DNA of 64,000 nucleotides from Streptomyces spiramyceticus. GTDB lineage: Bacteria; Actinomycetota; Actinomycetes; Streptomycetales; Streptomycetaceae. The translations under genes and the position numbers were made by a program. The stretch is from positions 4,575,501 to 4,639,500 of the forward strand of contig NZ_JARBAX010000001.1 in NCBI RefSeq assembly GCF_028807635.1, written 5' to 3'. Position 1 is the stretch's first letter, and every line of letters begins with the position of its first letter. The notes under the pieces were generated by a model. That model was not told the DNA's origin. It saw only the letters and a list, made by a program, of their open reading frames with translations, and made no database searches. Shown here in pieces: positions 16,352-24,615 of the stretch.

Positions 16352-17587
16352 TCACGCCCTCGGCGCCGCCTCCACCCCGTACCCCCGGTCCGACCCGATC
16401 GACGCACCGCTCGGGAGCCTCGGCGGGCTGTACGACGCCAGTGACCTCAGGCTCGGGTCGGGGCGGACCGCGCCCAGCAGGGGATTCGCCGCGATCGGGG
16501 AGACCTTGACGCGGGCGCCGGGGCGCGGGGCCTGGATCACCTTGCCCTTGCCGAGGTAGATCGCCACATGCGTGGCCTTGGGGAAGTAGATCACCAGGTC
16601 ACCGGGGCGCAGCTCCTTGAGCGAAACCTTCGGCAGCTGCCGCCACTGCTCCTGGCTCGTCCGCGGAATCTCACGCCCCGCATGTGCCCACGCCTGCGAG
16701 GTGAGCCCCGAGCAGTCGAAGGAGCGCGGCCCCTCCGCGCCCCACACATACGGCTTGCCGATCTGCCGGGCGGCGTACGCCACCGCCGCCCGGCCCAGCC
16801 GCGAAGGCTTCCGCGCGTAGGCCGACGCCGGACTGCCGAGCGCCCCCGAGGTCAGCAGGTCACGCTGCCTCTCACCCGTCTCTCGCGCCTCCAGCAGCGC
16901 GATCTCCGCGAGCTGATCCTGGGTCAGCGAAGCCAGCAGCCTTTCTACTTCGGACAGCCGCGCGCGCACCGCGTCCTGCTGCTTCTTCTGCTGCCGGGCG
17001 AGCGTCTGCTGCCGGTCGAGCGCGTACCGCTCCCTCGTCGCCAGCGCGTCGGCCTGCTTCTCGCCGCTCTCCAGCCGGGCGATGGTCGCAGCCCGGTTGG
17101 TCGCGGCCCGCTGGAATACGTGTCCTTGGGACAGTGCACGCTCCGGGTTCTTCGCCAGCAGCAGCCGCAGGTAGGGGGAAAGGCCGGTACGCCCCTGGTA
17201 CTGCTCGCGCGCCAGCCTCCCCGCCGCACTCCGGCTTGCGGCGAGAGAGGTCCGGGCCCTGGAGAGACCGGCGGTCACCGTCCTGACCTCGCCGAGCTGT
17301 TTCTTGATGGTCTCCTGAGTCGCTTTGTACGCCTCACCGGCCTCCTCGGCTCGCTGGTACAGCTTCTGGAGTTCGGTCAACAGCTCCGCGACGGTCGGCT
17401 TGGCGGACAGAGAGGCGGACAGAGAGGCGGACAGAGATTCGGCCGTCAGGGACGCGGTGGGCAGCGGCTCGGCGGGCGGCGTGGGCATGGCGGGTACTGC
17501 GGCGGCGGATGGTGCCGGTACCGCCGCGATCACCGTTGCGGCAGCCAGGGCCACCGTACAGACGGACCGGGAAAGCTTGCCTGACAC
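16352..17587 (-). CDS. Secreted NlpC/P60 peptidoglycan endopeptidase (C40)
   Basis: 411 aa. A signal peptide (about residues 1-35) is followed by a long coiled coil (LTELQKLYQRAEEAGEAY to LLEARETGERQRD) and a C-terminal NlpC/P60 domain. Catalytic residues are visible: Cys in RSFDCSGLTSQAW and His in KATHVAIYLGKGK. Such enzymes cut the D-Glu to diamino acid bond in wall stem peptides; the coiled coil usually blocks or positions the active site. The GTG at 17587 has AGGTGA upstream. An Ala/Ser/Pro stretch with short direct repeats (LSASLSASLSAK) follows the signal peptide. Confidence 0.9.
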   Translation of the reverse strand: MSGKLSRSVCTVALAAATVIAAVPAPSAAAVPAMPTPPAEPLPTASLTAESLSASLSASLSAKPTVAELLTELQKLYQRAEEAGEAYKATQETIKKQLGEVRTVTAGLSRARTSLAASRSAAGRLAREQYQGRTGLSPYLRLLLAKNPERALSQGHVFQRAATNRAATIARLESGEKQADALATRERYALDRQQTLARQQKKQQDAVRARLSEVERLLASLTQDQLAEIALLEARETGERQRDLLTSGALGSPASAYARKPSRLGRAAVAYAARQIGKPYVWGAEGPRSFDCSGLTSQAWAHAGREIPRTSQEQWRQLPKVSLKELRPGDLVIYFPKATHVAIYLGKGKVIQAPRPGARVKVSPIAANPLLGAVRPDPSLRSLASYSPPRLPSGASIGSDRGYGVEAAPRA

Positions 17588-17755
17588 GTCATCACCTCCG
17601 GTTTCGCGGCCGGAAGCTCCGGCCTACTGGCGATGATGTGCAGGCCCGCGAGCGGGGCGGATGGTGAGTCGTCGGGTTGGGCCAACACCGTCACCCGTGG
17701 AGGGCCAATACGCGACGCCACCGGCGTGGCGCCGCGGGCCCCGACCCGCCCTCTG

Positions 17756-20683
17756 TTAGTCGAGAGGCAGCGCGTAGAAGTTGCGGCCGCGCCACAGGAC
17801 TGCCGTGCTGCCGGACGTCTGTGCCCGGTACGAGGTGGCGGTCCCGGCGTCGTCGGCGCCCGCGTCCTGGAACTTCCACAGGCGCCGGCCGTCGCGCGCG
17901 TTGATCGCGGTGGCCTGCGTGTCGTTCAGGGCGAAGACGGTACGGCCGCTGCCGCTCAGGACGACCGAAGGCGTGGACCGGCCCGGGTACTCCGTGTCGC
18001 GCTTCCACTGCTCGGTGCCGGTCGCCGTGTCGATGGCGTACACCTCGCTGCGGCTGTCGGCGAGGTACAGCGTCTTGCCGCTCACGACGCCACGGCCGAA
18101 GCGGCCGGAGGTGTTCTTGAGCTTCCAGAGCTTCTTGCCCTTGCGCGTGTCGTACGCCTGCAAGTCGTCGTCCACCGCTGCGTACAGCTGCCCCGACGTG
18201 TCGTCCGTCGTGTCCGCGCCCTCACGCACTCCGTCGAAGTACTTCTGCCACAGTGTCTTGCCGCTCTTGCGGTCGACGAGGACGAAGGACGACCTGCCCT
18301 TGGCCTTCTTCTTCTGGGCCGGGGTGAGGGAGTCCGCCTCCTGGCGCAGGAGCAGGCTGTCGGGGCGGATGCCGACCGCTTCGTAACGGGGGAAGGGTCC
18401 GGAATGCGCATCCGCCAGCTCGGACCGCCACAGTTCCTTGCGCGCGGCCATGTCGAACGCGAAGAGGTAGACGCGCGTACGCGTCACCTTCTCGGTCTTC
18501 TTCCCCTTCCTCTTTACGTCGGGGGTCTCGATCCTTCCCGCGAACCAGGCCACGGTGCCGTCCACGGCCAGTTTCGCCCCGAGGGTGAACTCGCCGTCCT
18601 CTCCCTTGGCCAGCAGCGGGCCGTACGGGAGACGGTGCTTGACCTGCCCGTCCTTCGCGGACAGCCACACGAAATCGGTGCGGGTGATGACGAAGCAGTG
18701 GGTGTCGTCGGCGGCTTCGGGCCTGTACCCGGTGCCTGCGGCCTTCTGTTCCCAGAGGCGGCGGCCGGTACGCAGGTCCAGTGCGGTGGTCTGCTCCCTG
18801 CCAGGGATCAGCAGCAGCTTGTCGCGCCAGATGCGGGCGGAGGGACTGCCCGAGGTGAGCTCGACACGGTGCCGGTAGTGCCAGAGGGGGGCCGGAGCCA
18901 TGCCGGGCAGCGGCTTCTTGGCGGCGGCGGTGGGCTCGGCGTCGGGGCCGGGCGATGCGGACGGGTTGTCGTCACCGCCGGCGATGGCCAGCGCACCGCC
19001 CCCGCCGATCACGAGCCCGGCGGCGCCGGCCGCGATCGCGGCGAAGAGGCCGCGCCGGCTGAGGCCGCCGAGGCCGTTGCCGACCGGAGCGGTGGTGGTG
19101 TGGGTGGATGGCAGGGCCGGAAGCTGCGGGGGCTGTGCGGGAGCGGCGGGTGGGAGGGCGAGTGCGGTGGCGGGGTGCGTGAGGGCGGTGCCTGCGGCGC
19201 TTTCCCCCACCCCGCCCCTTCCCGAACCGGGGGCTCCGCCCCAGACCCCCGGACGGGCTGGATCTACCAGCCCCTGGGGGTCCCCCCGGACGAAGTCTGG
19301 GGGAGTGTCCTCAAATGCCGGACGCGCTGGAATACCCAGCCCCTCCGGCGGAACATTCAGCCCCTCCGGCGTTTGAGGAGCGGGGTCCGGGGCGGAGCCC
19401 CCACGCGGCGCCAGCCGCAAATTGTCAGAGCGGGAAGGGGCGGGTAGGGGAAGAACTCGCTCCCCGCGCCCGCCACGCAGCGCCCCCGCACGGATAACCA
19501 TGGTCGCGCCCGACCTCAAGTCACCACCGGCGTCCGAGTCGGCACCCGCGCCCGAGTCACCACCGGCGTCCGAGTCGGCACCCGCGCCCGAGTCACCACC
19601 GGCGTCCGAGTCGGCACCCGCGCCCGAGTCACCACCGGCGTCCGAGTCGGCACCCGCGCCCGAGTCACCACCGGCGTCCGAGTCGGCACCCGCGCCCGAG
19701 TCACCACCGGCGCCCGAGTCGGCACCCGCACCCGAGTCAGCACCGGCACCCAAGTTGCCACCCGCGCCCGCGCCCGCACCCGAATCCGCACCAGCCCCCA
19801 GCCCCATCACCCGTCCCGCCTGCTCCGCCAGCGCCGTCAGCAGGCTCTCCGGGAGCCAGCCCGTTCGGGCCATCGCCGCCGCGCCCTCCAGGGCCAGTTC
19901 CGCGGCCACCGTGCCCGGCGTCGGCCGGTCCTCCGGTGACTTCGACAGGCACCGGGCGATCAGCGGACGCAACTCTTCCGGCACCGCGGCCAGTTCGGGG
20001 TCGCCGTGGGCGATGCGGTCGGCGGCCGCGTCCTGCGGGCCCGCCGCCAGTGGGGTCGTGCCCGTCGCGGCGTACGCCAGCAGCAGGCCGAGTACGAAGA
20101 TGTCGGACGCGGGGCCGGGCTCCTGGCCCGCCACCTGCTCCGGCGTGAGGTAGTCGAGGCGTACGGACAACTGGCCACCGGGGCTCGCCTCCGCAGCCGT
20201 CGCCGCACCCAGCGCACCGAACGCGGTCAGGCGCGGCCCGTCGGAGGCCAGCAGCACGGTGTCGGCGGCGAGGCCGTGGAGCACCGCGCCGGTGGCGTGC
20301 GCCCGGGAGAGGGTCTCGGCGAGGCCCGCACCAAGGATGCGTACCGTCCGCTCCGGCAACGGCCCGGCGAGCGCGATCGCCTCGCCCAGGGTCAGCCCGG
20401 GCACGTACCCGCTCGCCGTCCACAGTTCGGGCCCCTCGGTACGGGAGCCGAGCTGCGCCTCCACCCAGCCGCCGGCCAGGCGTTCGGCGGTCTGCGCCTC
20501 CGCCTGGAAACGGCGCCGGAAGGCGGGCGACCCCGCGAGTGCGGGCCGGGCGACCGACACCACGGCCGGGGCACCGTCAGGGGCGTGCGCGAGGTACTGC
20601 ACGGCGCTCGCGGTCTCGCGCAGGCGCAACAGCGGGGCGTACGGCCCGATTCGGCGTGGATCGTCCTGACGCAGCGCTTCCAA
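17756..20683 (-). CDS. Pseudokinase fused to PQQ-like beta-propeller, membrane-anchored
   Basis: 975 aa from the TTG at 20683, chosen because LEALRQDDPRRIGPY is the usual opening of Streptomyces Ser/Thr kinases and a GGGGGG run precedes it. The kinase-like domain covers about residues 1-270, but the Gly loop, the lysine (VVSVARP), the HRD motif (LHGLAADTVLL) and DFG (TAFGAL) are all lost. A repeat-rich linker follows, then a transmembrane helix (RRGLFAAIAAGAAGLVIGGG), and an extracytoplasmic PQQ-type propeller with repeats such as LDLRTGRRLWEQ and IDTATGTEQWK. Likely a surface sensor with a scaffolding pseudokinase. Confidence 0.85.
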   Translation of the reverse strand: MEALRQDDPRRIGPYAPLLRLRETASAVQYLAHAPDGAPAVVSVARPALAGSPAFRRRFQAEAQTAERLAGGWVEAQLGSRTEGPELWTASGYVPGLTLGEAIALAGPLPERTVRILGAGLAETLSRAHATGAVLHGLAADTVLLASDGPRLTAFGALGAATAAEASPGGQLSVRLDYLTPEQVAGQEPGPASDIFVLGLLLAYAATGTTPLAAGPQDAAADRIAHGDPELAAVPEELRPLIARCLSKSPEDRPTPGTVAAELALEGAAAMARTGWLPESLLTALAEQAGRVMGLGAGADSGAGAGAGGNLGAGADSGAGADSGAGGDSGAGADSDAGGDSGAGADSDAGGDSGAGADSDAGGDSGAGADSDAGGDSGAGADSDAGGDLRSGATMVIRAGALRGGRGERVLPLPAPSRSDNLRLAPRGGSAPDPAPQTPEGLNVPPEGLGIPARPAFEDTPPDFVRGDPQGLVDPARPGVWGGAPGSGRGGVGESAAGTALTHPATALALPPAAPAQPPQLPALPSTHTTTAPVGNGLGGLSRRGLFAAIAAGAAGLVIGGGGALAIAGGDDNPSASPGPDAEPTAAAKKPLPGMAPAPLWHYRHRVELTSGSPSARIWRDKLLLIPGREQTTALDLRTGRRLWEQKAAGTGYRPEAADDTHCFVITRTDFVWLSAKDGQVKHRLPYGPLLAKGEDGEFTLGAKLAVDGTVAWFAGRIETPDVKRKGKKTEKVTRTRVYLFAFDMAARKELWRSELADAHSGPFPRYEAVGIRPDSLLLRQEADSLTPAQKKKAKGRSSFVLVDRKSGKTLWQKYFDGVREGADTTDDTSGQLYAAVDDDLQAYDTRKGKKLWKLKNTSGRFGRGVVSGKTLYLADSRSEVYAIDTATGTEQWKRDTEYPGRSTPSVVLSGSGRTVFALNDTQATAINARDGRRLWKFQDAGADDAGTATSYRAQTSGSTAVLWRGRNFYALPLD
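19229..19402. repeat. Streptomyces GC-rich palindromic repeat element inside a coding region
   Basis: Imperfect inverted ends: GGGGCTCCGCCCCAGACCCC at 19230 and GGGGTCCGGGGCGGAGCCCC at 19382 are complementary but for one base. Inside, TCCTCAAATGCCGGA at 19308 pairs with TCCGGCGTTTGAGGA at 19365, and a smaller palindrome TCCCCCCGGAC..GTCTGGGGGA sits at 19281-19304. This sequence type recurs between genes across Streptomyces. Here it lies in frame in the pseudokinase linker and is translated (GSAPDPAPQTPEG). Confidence 0.8.
19517..19760. repeat. 36-bp tandem repeats coding GADSDAGGDSGA
   Basis: About six near-perfect direct copies of a 36-bp unit, degenerating toward the right end. On the coding (reverse) strand they give a 12-residue Gly/Ala/Asp/Ser repeat in the linker between pseudokinase and transmembrane helix. 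Low divergence between copies suggests recent expansion. Confidence 0.9.
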
Positions 20684-20758
20684 GGCGCACCCCCCGTGGT
20701 CACCGTGCCGGGGCCGCTCCTCCGTCCACAGCGGCCACATCCGGCACGACAGCCGATC

Positions 20759-21037
20759 TTATGGTGTGCCGTCGGGCTTCGACCAGGGCCACCTCGGCCG
20801 GTGACGACGCTCGCGCCCGTCCGGCGCGTACTCGTACTTCCAGCCGCGCTGGAGCCCGAGCCGCTTGGTGTGACCGGCGGGGACGCGGAGGTAGGCGTGC
20901 ACGGTCGGCGGCCCGCCGGCGTCGTCCGGCACCGGCACCTCGTACCACTTCGGCGGGTGTCCGGTCGGCCCGACGAGGACCGGCAGCACGCGCCCGTCCA
21001 GGGGTCCGCCCACGAAGGGCGTGTTCTCGCTTCTCAC
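20759..21037 (-). CDS. Conserved hypothetical protein
   Basis: 92 aa. It opens [20 protein letters not shown] and carries [11 protein letters not shown], then HAYLRVPAG and a basic, Trp-containing tail (RRHRPRWPW). I recognise a small actinobacterial family of unknown function with this GGPLDG start. It lies between the TetR gene and the pseudokinase gene on the same strand, 18 bp from the former, and may be co-transcribed with it. Confidence 0.7.
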   Translation of the reverse strand: MRSENTPFVGGPLDGRVLPVLVGPTGHPPKWYEVPVPDDAGGPPTVHAYLRVPAGHTKRLGLQRGWKYEYAPDGRERRHRPRWPWSKPDGTP

Positions 21038-21055
21038 CCCGTCAGTCTTGCAGGG

Positions 21056-21784
21056 TCACAGGAGGTGGGCCGCCTCCGCGATCACCGGCAGCACGCGCCG
21101 CGCCAGCACCCCCGCCGAGCCGTCCGCCGTCTCGGTCGCCAGCGCGGCCCTCGTGACGGCCGCCGTCTGCGCGTCCGTGGCCGCGGTCGCGGTGAGCAGG
21201 GCGACGAAGTGGTCGACCAGCCAGTCACGCAGCTCACTGACCGGCGGCTGCTTGCCCTCGTCGAGCCAGATGAGGGAGGCCGCCTCGACCGCCGTGATCC
21301 AGGTGCGGACCATCATCCGCAGCCGGGGTCCCGCCGTGCCCGCGACGCCGAGGTGCGTCAGGATGTGCTCGGCCGCGGCCCGCCGCACCCCGTCGACGGT
21401 CGCGGTCGTACGGGAGGTCTCGGCGACGCTGCCGCCCTGGAGCAGTGCGCTGAATCCGGTGTCGTGCTCGTCGACGAAGGTCAGATAGCGGTCCAGGGCG
21501 CGGATCAGGCGCCGGGTGAGGGGCCCGGTCTGCGGTTCGGCGAAGCACAGCGTGAGTTCGTCGGCGGCGGAGCCGAGCGCGGCCTCGTACAACTGCTGCT
21601 TGCCGCCGGGGAAGTAGCGGTAGACGAGCGGCCGTGACACCCCGGCCGCCTCCGCCACGTCGTCCAGCGAGACGTCCTCGGGCGCCCGGTGTGCGAAAAG
21701 CGACAGGGCGGCGCCGAGGAGCTGGCTGCGACGCTCCTCGACGCTGAGCCTGCGGTACGCGGGGGACGCTGCTGCCGGGGTCAT
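21056..21784 (-). CDS. TetR-family transcriptional regulator
   Basis: 242 aa. The N-terminal helix-turn-helix is classical: RRSQLLGAALSLFAHRAP, then VAEAAGVSRPLVYRYFPG. The ligand domain (about residues 70-220) is helical and typical of fatty-acid or lipid-responsive TetRs in actinobacteria. It lies 51 bp downstream of the AurF-like gene on the same strand and so probably controls that operon, perhaps through the inverted repeat at 22815-22837. The ligand is unknown. Confidence 0.9.
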   Translation of the reverse strand: MTPAAASPAYRRLSVEERRSQLLGAALSLFAHRAPEDVSLDDVAEAAGVSRPLVYRYFPGGKQQLYEAALGSAADELTLCFAEPQTGPLTRRLIRALDRYLTFVDEHDTGFSALLQGGSVAETSRTTATVDGVRRAAAEHILTHLGVAGTAGPRLRMMVRTWITAVEAASLIWLDEGKQPPVSELRDWLVDHFVALLTATAATDAQTAAVTRAALATETADGSAGVLARRVLPVIAEAAHLL

Positions 21785-21835
21785 GTCCGCAGCGTATCCC
21801 TGCGTTTGGACGGTTTGCGGTGTGCGGTCCGCGGC

Positions 21836-22765
21836 TTACGCGAGGAGGCCTGAGCTCTTCCAGAGCCTGCGGCCGACGCCCTGCAGGACGCCGATGTCGT
21901 CCAGGAAGTCGGTGAGCCGCTTGGCGCCGCTCTGCATGACCTCGGCGCGGTGGCCGCTCGCCTTGACCTGTGCGACGGCCTCGCGGCGGTCGAGGCCGAC
22001 GTTCTCGTACACCTTCGGGTTCACGAAACAGGTGGAGAAGACGCGTGCGGCCTCGCCGCAGCTGACCCGGGTGAGCTCCCGCTCCCAGAGCGGCGCGGTC
22101 ACCATCTGGCGGCGCAACTCCTCGCGGGCGTACCGGACATGGCGCGCTTCCTCGACCACATGGATACGCGTGACCCCGCGCACCAGCGTCTGCACGCGCT
22201 CGTCGGGGAACGTCAGCCGCTGCATCCAGTCGAGGATCTCCTCGCCGAGCAGCGTCGCCGCGAACGACCCGGGCGTGGTCGACACGGTCTTCAGGACGCG
22301 GGCGAGGTTGTGGTAGAGCCTCGGCACCGGATACGACGGCGCTCCGCCCTTCTGGATCATCTTGGCGAACATCATCGAGTGCCGGCACTCGTCGGCGATC
22401 TCGGTGAGGGCGTATCGGACGTGGTTGCTGGTCAGCGACTTGTCGTAGATGTGCCTGACCAGCAGCTGCATCAGGATGATCTCGAACCAGATGCCGAGCG
22501 AGGCGAGCGAGGCGGCTTCGTGCCGGGCGAGGTCCATGCGCTGGTCCTCGGACATCTTGTGCCAGAGCGGAGTGTCGTAGAGCGATACGAGCTCGGGCGG
22601 CCAGAACCACTTGCCTTCCTCGACCGGGGCGGCCCAGTCCAGTTCGGTCTCGGGGTCGAACGAGTGCTTGGCGGATGACTCCAGCAGGCGCTCGGCGACC
22701 TGCTCACGGTCCTTGAGGAGGCCGAGTGCGTCCCTGAGTACGTCGCGTTCGGTCACTGTCGTCAT
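21836..22765 (-). CDS. AurF-like diiron oxygenase
   Basis: 309 aa. The four-helix diiron core shows EIADECRHSMMFAKM and HVVEEARHVRYAREEL, each giving an ExxH pair, plus earlier acidic helices (LARHEAASLASLGIWFE). This is the p-aminobenzoate N-oxygenase AurF family; members oxidise amines or hydroxylate small molecules, and many genomic copies are uncharacterised. It is divergent from a second diiron protein gene, with 168 bp between the starts, and is followed by a TetR regulator. Confidence 0.85.
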   Translation of the reverse strand: MTTVTERDVLRDALGLLKDREQVAERLLESSAKHSFDPETELDWAAPVEEGKWFWPPELVSLYDTPLWHKMSEDQRMDLARHEAASLASLGIWFEIILMQLLVRHIYDKSLTSNHVRYALTEIADECRHSMMFAKMIQKGGAPSYPVPRLYHNLARVLKTVSTTPGSFAATLLGEEILDWMQRLTFPDERVQTLVRGVTRIHVVEEARHVRYAREELRRQMVTAPLWERELTRVSCGEAARVFSTCFVNPKVYENVGLDRREAVAQVKASGHRAEVMQSGAKRLTDFLDDIGVLQGVGRRLWKSSGLLA

Positions 22766-22814
22766 GGCGGGGGGGGCACCTCACGAGTGGGTTACCTGGG
22801 GTCACATCTTATGA

Positions 22815-22837
22815 GACTGCTTGTCAGCAAGGCAGTC
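22815..22837. promoter_or_regulatory. Candidate TetR operator between divergent diiron genes
   Basis: GACTGC and GCAGTC flank TTGTCAGCAA, itself an inverted repeat (TTG/CAA), with one extra G. The 23-bp pseudo-palindrome is positioned to control both genes and is the size of TetR operators. Confidence 0.5.
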
Positions 22838-22933
22838 AATCCCTCGCGCGCGACTTGTTGACCCGCTGTCTACCAACGTGTGAGTCTGCCAACTGTCCGT
22901 CCTGTTGAGGGATATGCGGCAAGGGAGACGTCA

Positions 22934-24031
22934 ATGTCGACGTACGAGCTCTACACCACAGCCCCGTCGGACCCCCAGTGGCAGGTGCCGGCCTCCGGCG
23001 CGGCCCGCTTCAGCTGGGAGTACGACGAAGGGCGCGCCCGCCTCCTGGCCCTCTACCAGAAGGGCAAGGACAAGCAGTGGAACGGCGCCACCCGCATCGA
23101 CTGGGACGTCGAGGTCGACCCGTACGACCCGCTCGGCACCCCCGACGACGCGCTGAGCCTCTACGGGACCCGCCACTGGGCCAAGATGACCGAGAAGGAC
23201 AAGGGCGTGCTCCGCCGCCACTACGCGTCCTGGCAGTTCAGCCAGTTCCTGCACGGCGAACAGGGCGCCATGGTGTGCGCGGCGCGGATCGTCGAGTCCG
23301 TCCCCGACCTGGACGCGAAGCTGTACTCGGCGACGCAGACGATGGACGAGGCCAGACACGCGGAGATCTACGGCCGCTTCCTGCACGAAAAGGTCGGGAT
23401 GCTCTACCCGGTCAACGACAGTCTCCAGAGCCTCCTGGGCGACACGCTCCGCGACTCCCGCTGGGACATGCCGTACCTGGGCATGCAGGTCCTCATCGAG
23501 GGCCTCGCGCTCGCCGCCTTCGGCATGATCCGCGATACGACGGACAAGCCGCTGCCGAAGCAGATTCTGGCGTACATCATGCAGGACGAGGCCAGGCACG
23601 TGGCCTTCGGGCGGATGGCGCTGCGCGACTACTACAAGCAGCTGAGCGACGCCGAACTGCGCGAGCGCGAGGAATTCGTCATCGAGGGCTGCTACTTGAT
23701 GCGCGACCGGCTGCGGGGCGTCGAGGTGCTGGAGAACTTCGGCGTGACGAAGAAGGAGGCCGAAGAGTACACGGAGCAGTCCGAATTCCTGCACCTCTTC
23801 CGGAAGCTGCTGTTCAGCCGGATCGTGCCGTGTGTGAAGGACATCGGCCTGTGGGGCCCGCGCCTCCAGAAGGCGTACGTCGACATGGGAGTCTTCGAGA
23901 TGGGCAATTCCAACCTGGACCTCCTCATGACCCAGGACGAGGAGATCGCCGAACAGCTCGACAAGGAGCGCTTCGAGGCGGAGGAGCGGGAGCGGCTCGC
24001 GGAGATCGGGGAGGCGATCGCGCAGGCGTGA
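22934..24031 (+). CDS. Ferritin-like diiron protein
   Basis: 365 aa from the ATG at 22934, with GGGAG 7 bp upstream. Two metal motifs, TMDEARHAEIYGRF and MQDEARHVAFGRM, form the second and fourth iron-binding helices of a ferritin-like or ribonucleotide-reductase-like carboxylate-bridged diiron site; LHGEQGAM supplies an earlier Glu. The C-terminus is a charged coiled helix. The family is widespread in Actinobacteria without an assigned reaction. Divergence from an AurF-like gene suggests that the two act in one pathway. Confidence 0.82.
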   Translation: MSTYELYTTAPSDPQWQVPASGAARFSWEYDEGRARLLALYQKGKDKQWNGATRIDWDVEVDPYDPLGTPDDALSLYGTRHWAKMTEKDKGVLRRHYASWQFSQFLHGEQGAMVCAARIVESVPDLDAKLYSATQTMDEARHAEIYGRFLHEKVGMLYPVNDSLQSLLGDTLRDSRWDMPYLGMQVLIEGLALAAFGMIRDTTDKPLPKQILAYIMQDEARHVAFGRMALRDYYKQLSDAELREREEFVIEGCYLMRDRLRGVEVLENFGVTKKEAEEYTEQSEFLHLFRKLLFSRIVPCVKDIGLWGPRLQKAYVDMGVFEMGNSNLDLLMTQDEEIAEQLDKERFEAEERERLAEIGEAIAQA

Positions 24032-24035
24032 CGGC

Positions 24036-24509
24036 TCAGCGCGTCTGCGCGGCGGCGGGCGGCGGGAACGACGTACGCAGCGTGAACGCGTGCGGTGTCG
24101 GCCCGTGTTCGCGCAGGTGGAGGAGCGCCTTTTCGGCGTCCCGCAACGTCGGGCGGCTGCCGGCCTCCACCCACCACAGTGCGGTCATGGCCTCGTGCAC
24201 GTGCTCGAACCACTCGCGGCGCCGCGCCATGATCTCCCGGTGCCGGCCCTGGTACATGTAGGCGGTCAGGGCGTTGGTGTCCCGCCACACCGACATATTG
24301 GCCAGCAGCCACTCGTCCCCGAAGATCTGCAGCTCGGTCGCGTTGCCGGCGTCGCTCTGGAGCCGCCAGATGAAGCCGTCGGCGGCGTCGGCGTCGGCGT
24401 TGACGGGGTCGAGAGCGTCGACGAAGTCCTTGAACTCGGGGGAGTCCAACGGGAACTTCATGCGGGATATGTTGACTTGGGCTAGTTCGTGAGTGGTGGT
24501 CATGGCCAT
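24036..24509 (-). CDS. DUF3291 protein
   Basis: 157 aa; ATG at 24509, with another at 24503. HELAQVNISRMKFPLDSPEF opens the domain, and GFIWRLQSDAGNATELQIFG, NMSVWRDTNALTAYMYQGRH and WEV-like WWVEAG are characteristic of DUF3291, a dimeric alpha-beta barrel related to antibiotic-biosynthesis monooxygenases. It may bind a small aromatic or haem-like ligand. It converges with the diiron gene with only 4 bp between them. Confidence 0.85.
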   Translation of the reverse strand: MAMTTTHELAQVNISRMKFPLDSPEFKDFVDALDPVNADADAADGFIWRLQSDAGNATELQIFGDEWLLANMSVWRDTNALTAYMYQGRHREIMARRREWFEHVHEAMTALWWVEAGSRPTLRDAEKALLHLREHGPTPHAFTLRTSFPPPAAAQTR

Positions 24510-24615
24510 GCGGGCAGAGTAATGATCGCCTCGGCGAGGCCGGGAGGGCGTTTCGCGGAGCGAGACCGAGGGCCCCGTACCCGTACTGCCACCCGCGCCC
24601 CCTCACCTCCCCCAC

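Noticed and set aside
17588..17755. c-di-AMP (ydaO) riboswitch before the NlpC/P60 gene
   Set aside because: Expected for some Streptomyces wall hydrolases, but I could not find the conserved core blocks; a covariance-model search would decide.
19517..19760. CRISPR-like regular repeats
   Set aside because: Repeats are directly tandem without spacers and lie in a coding frame.
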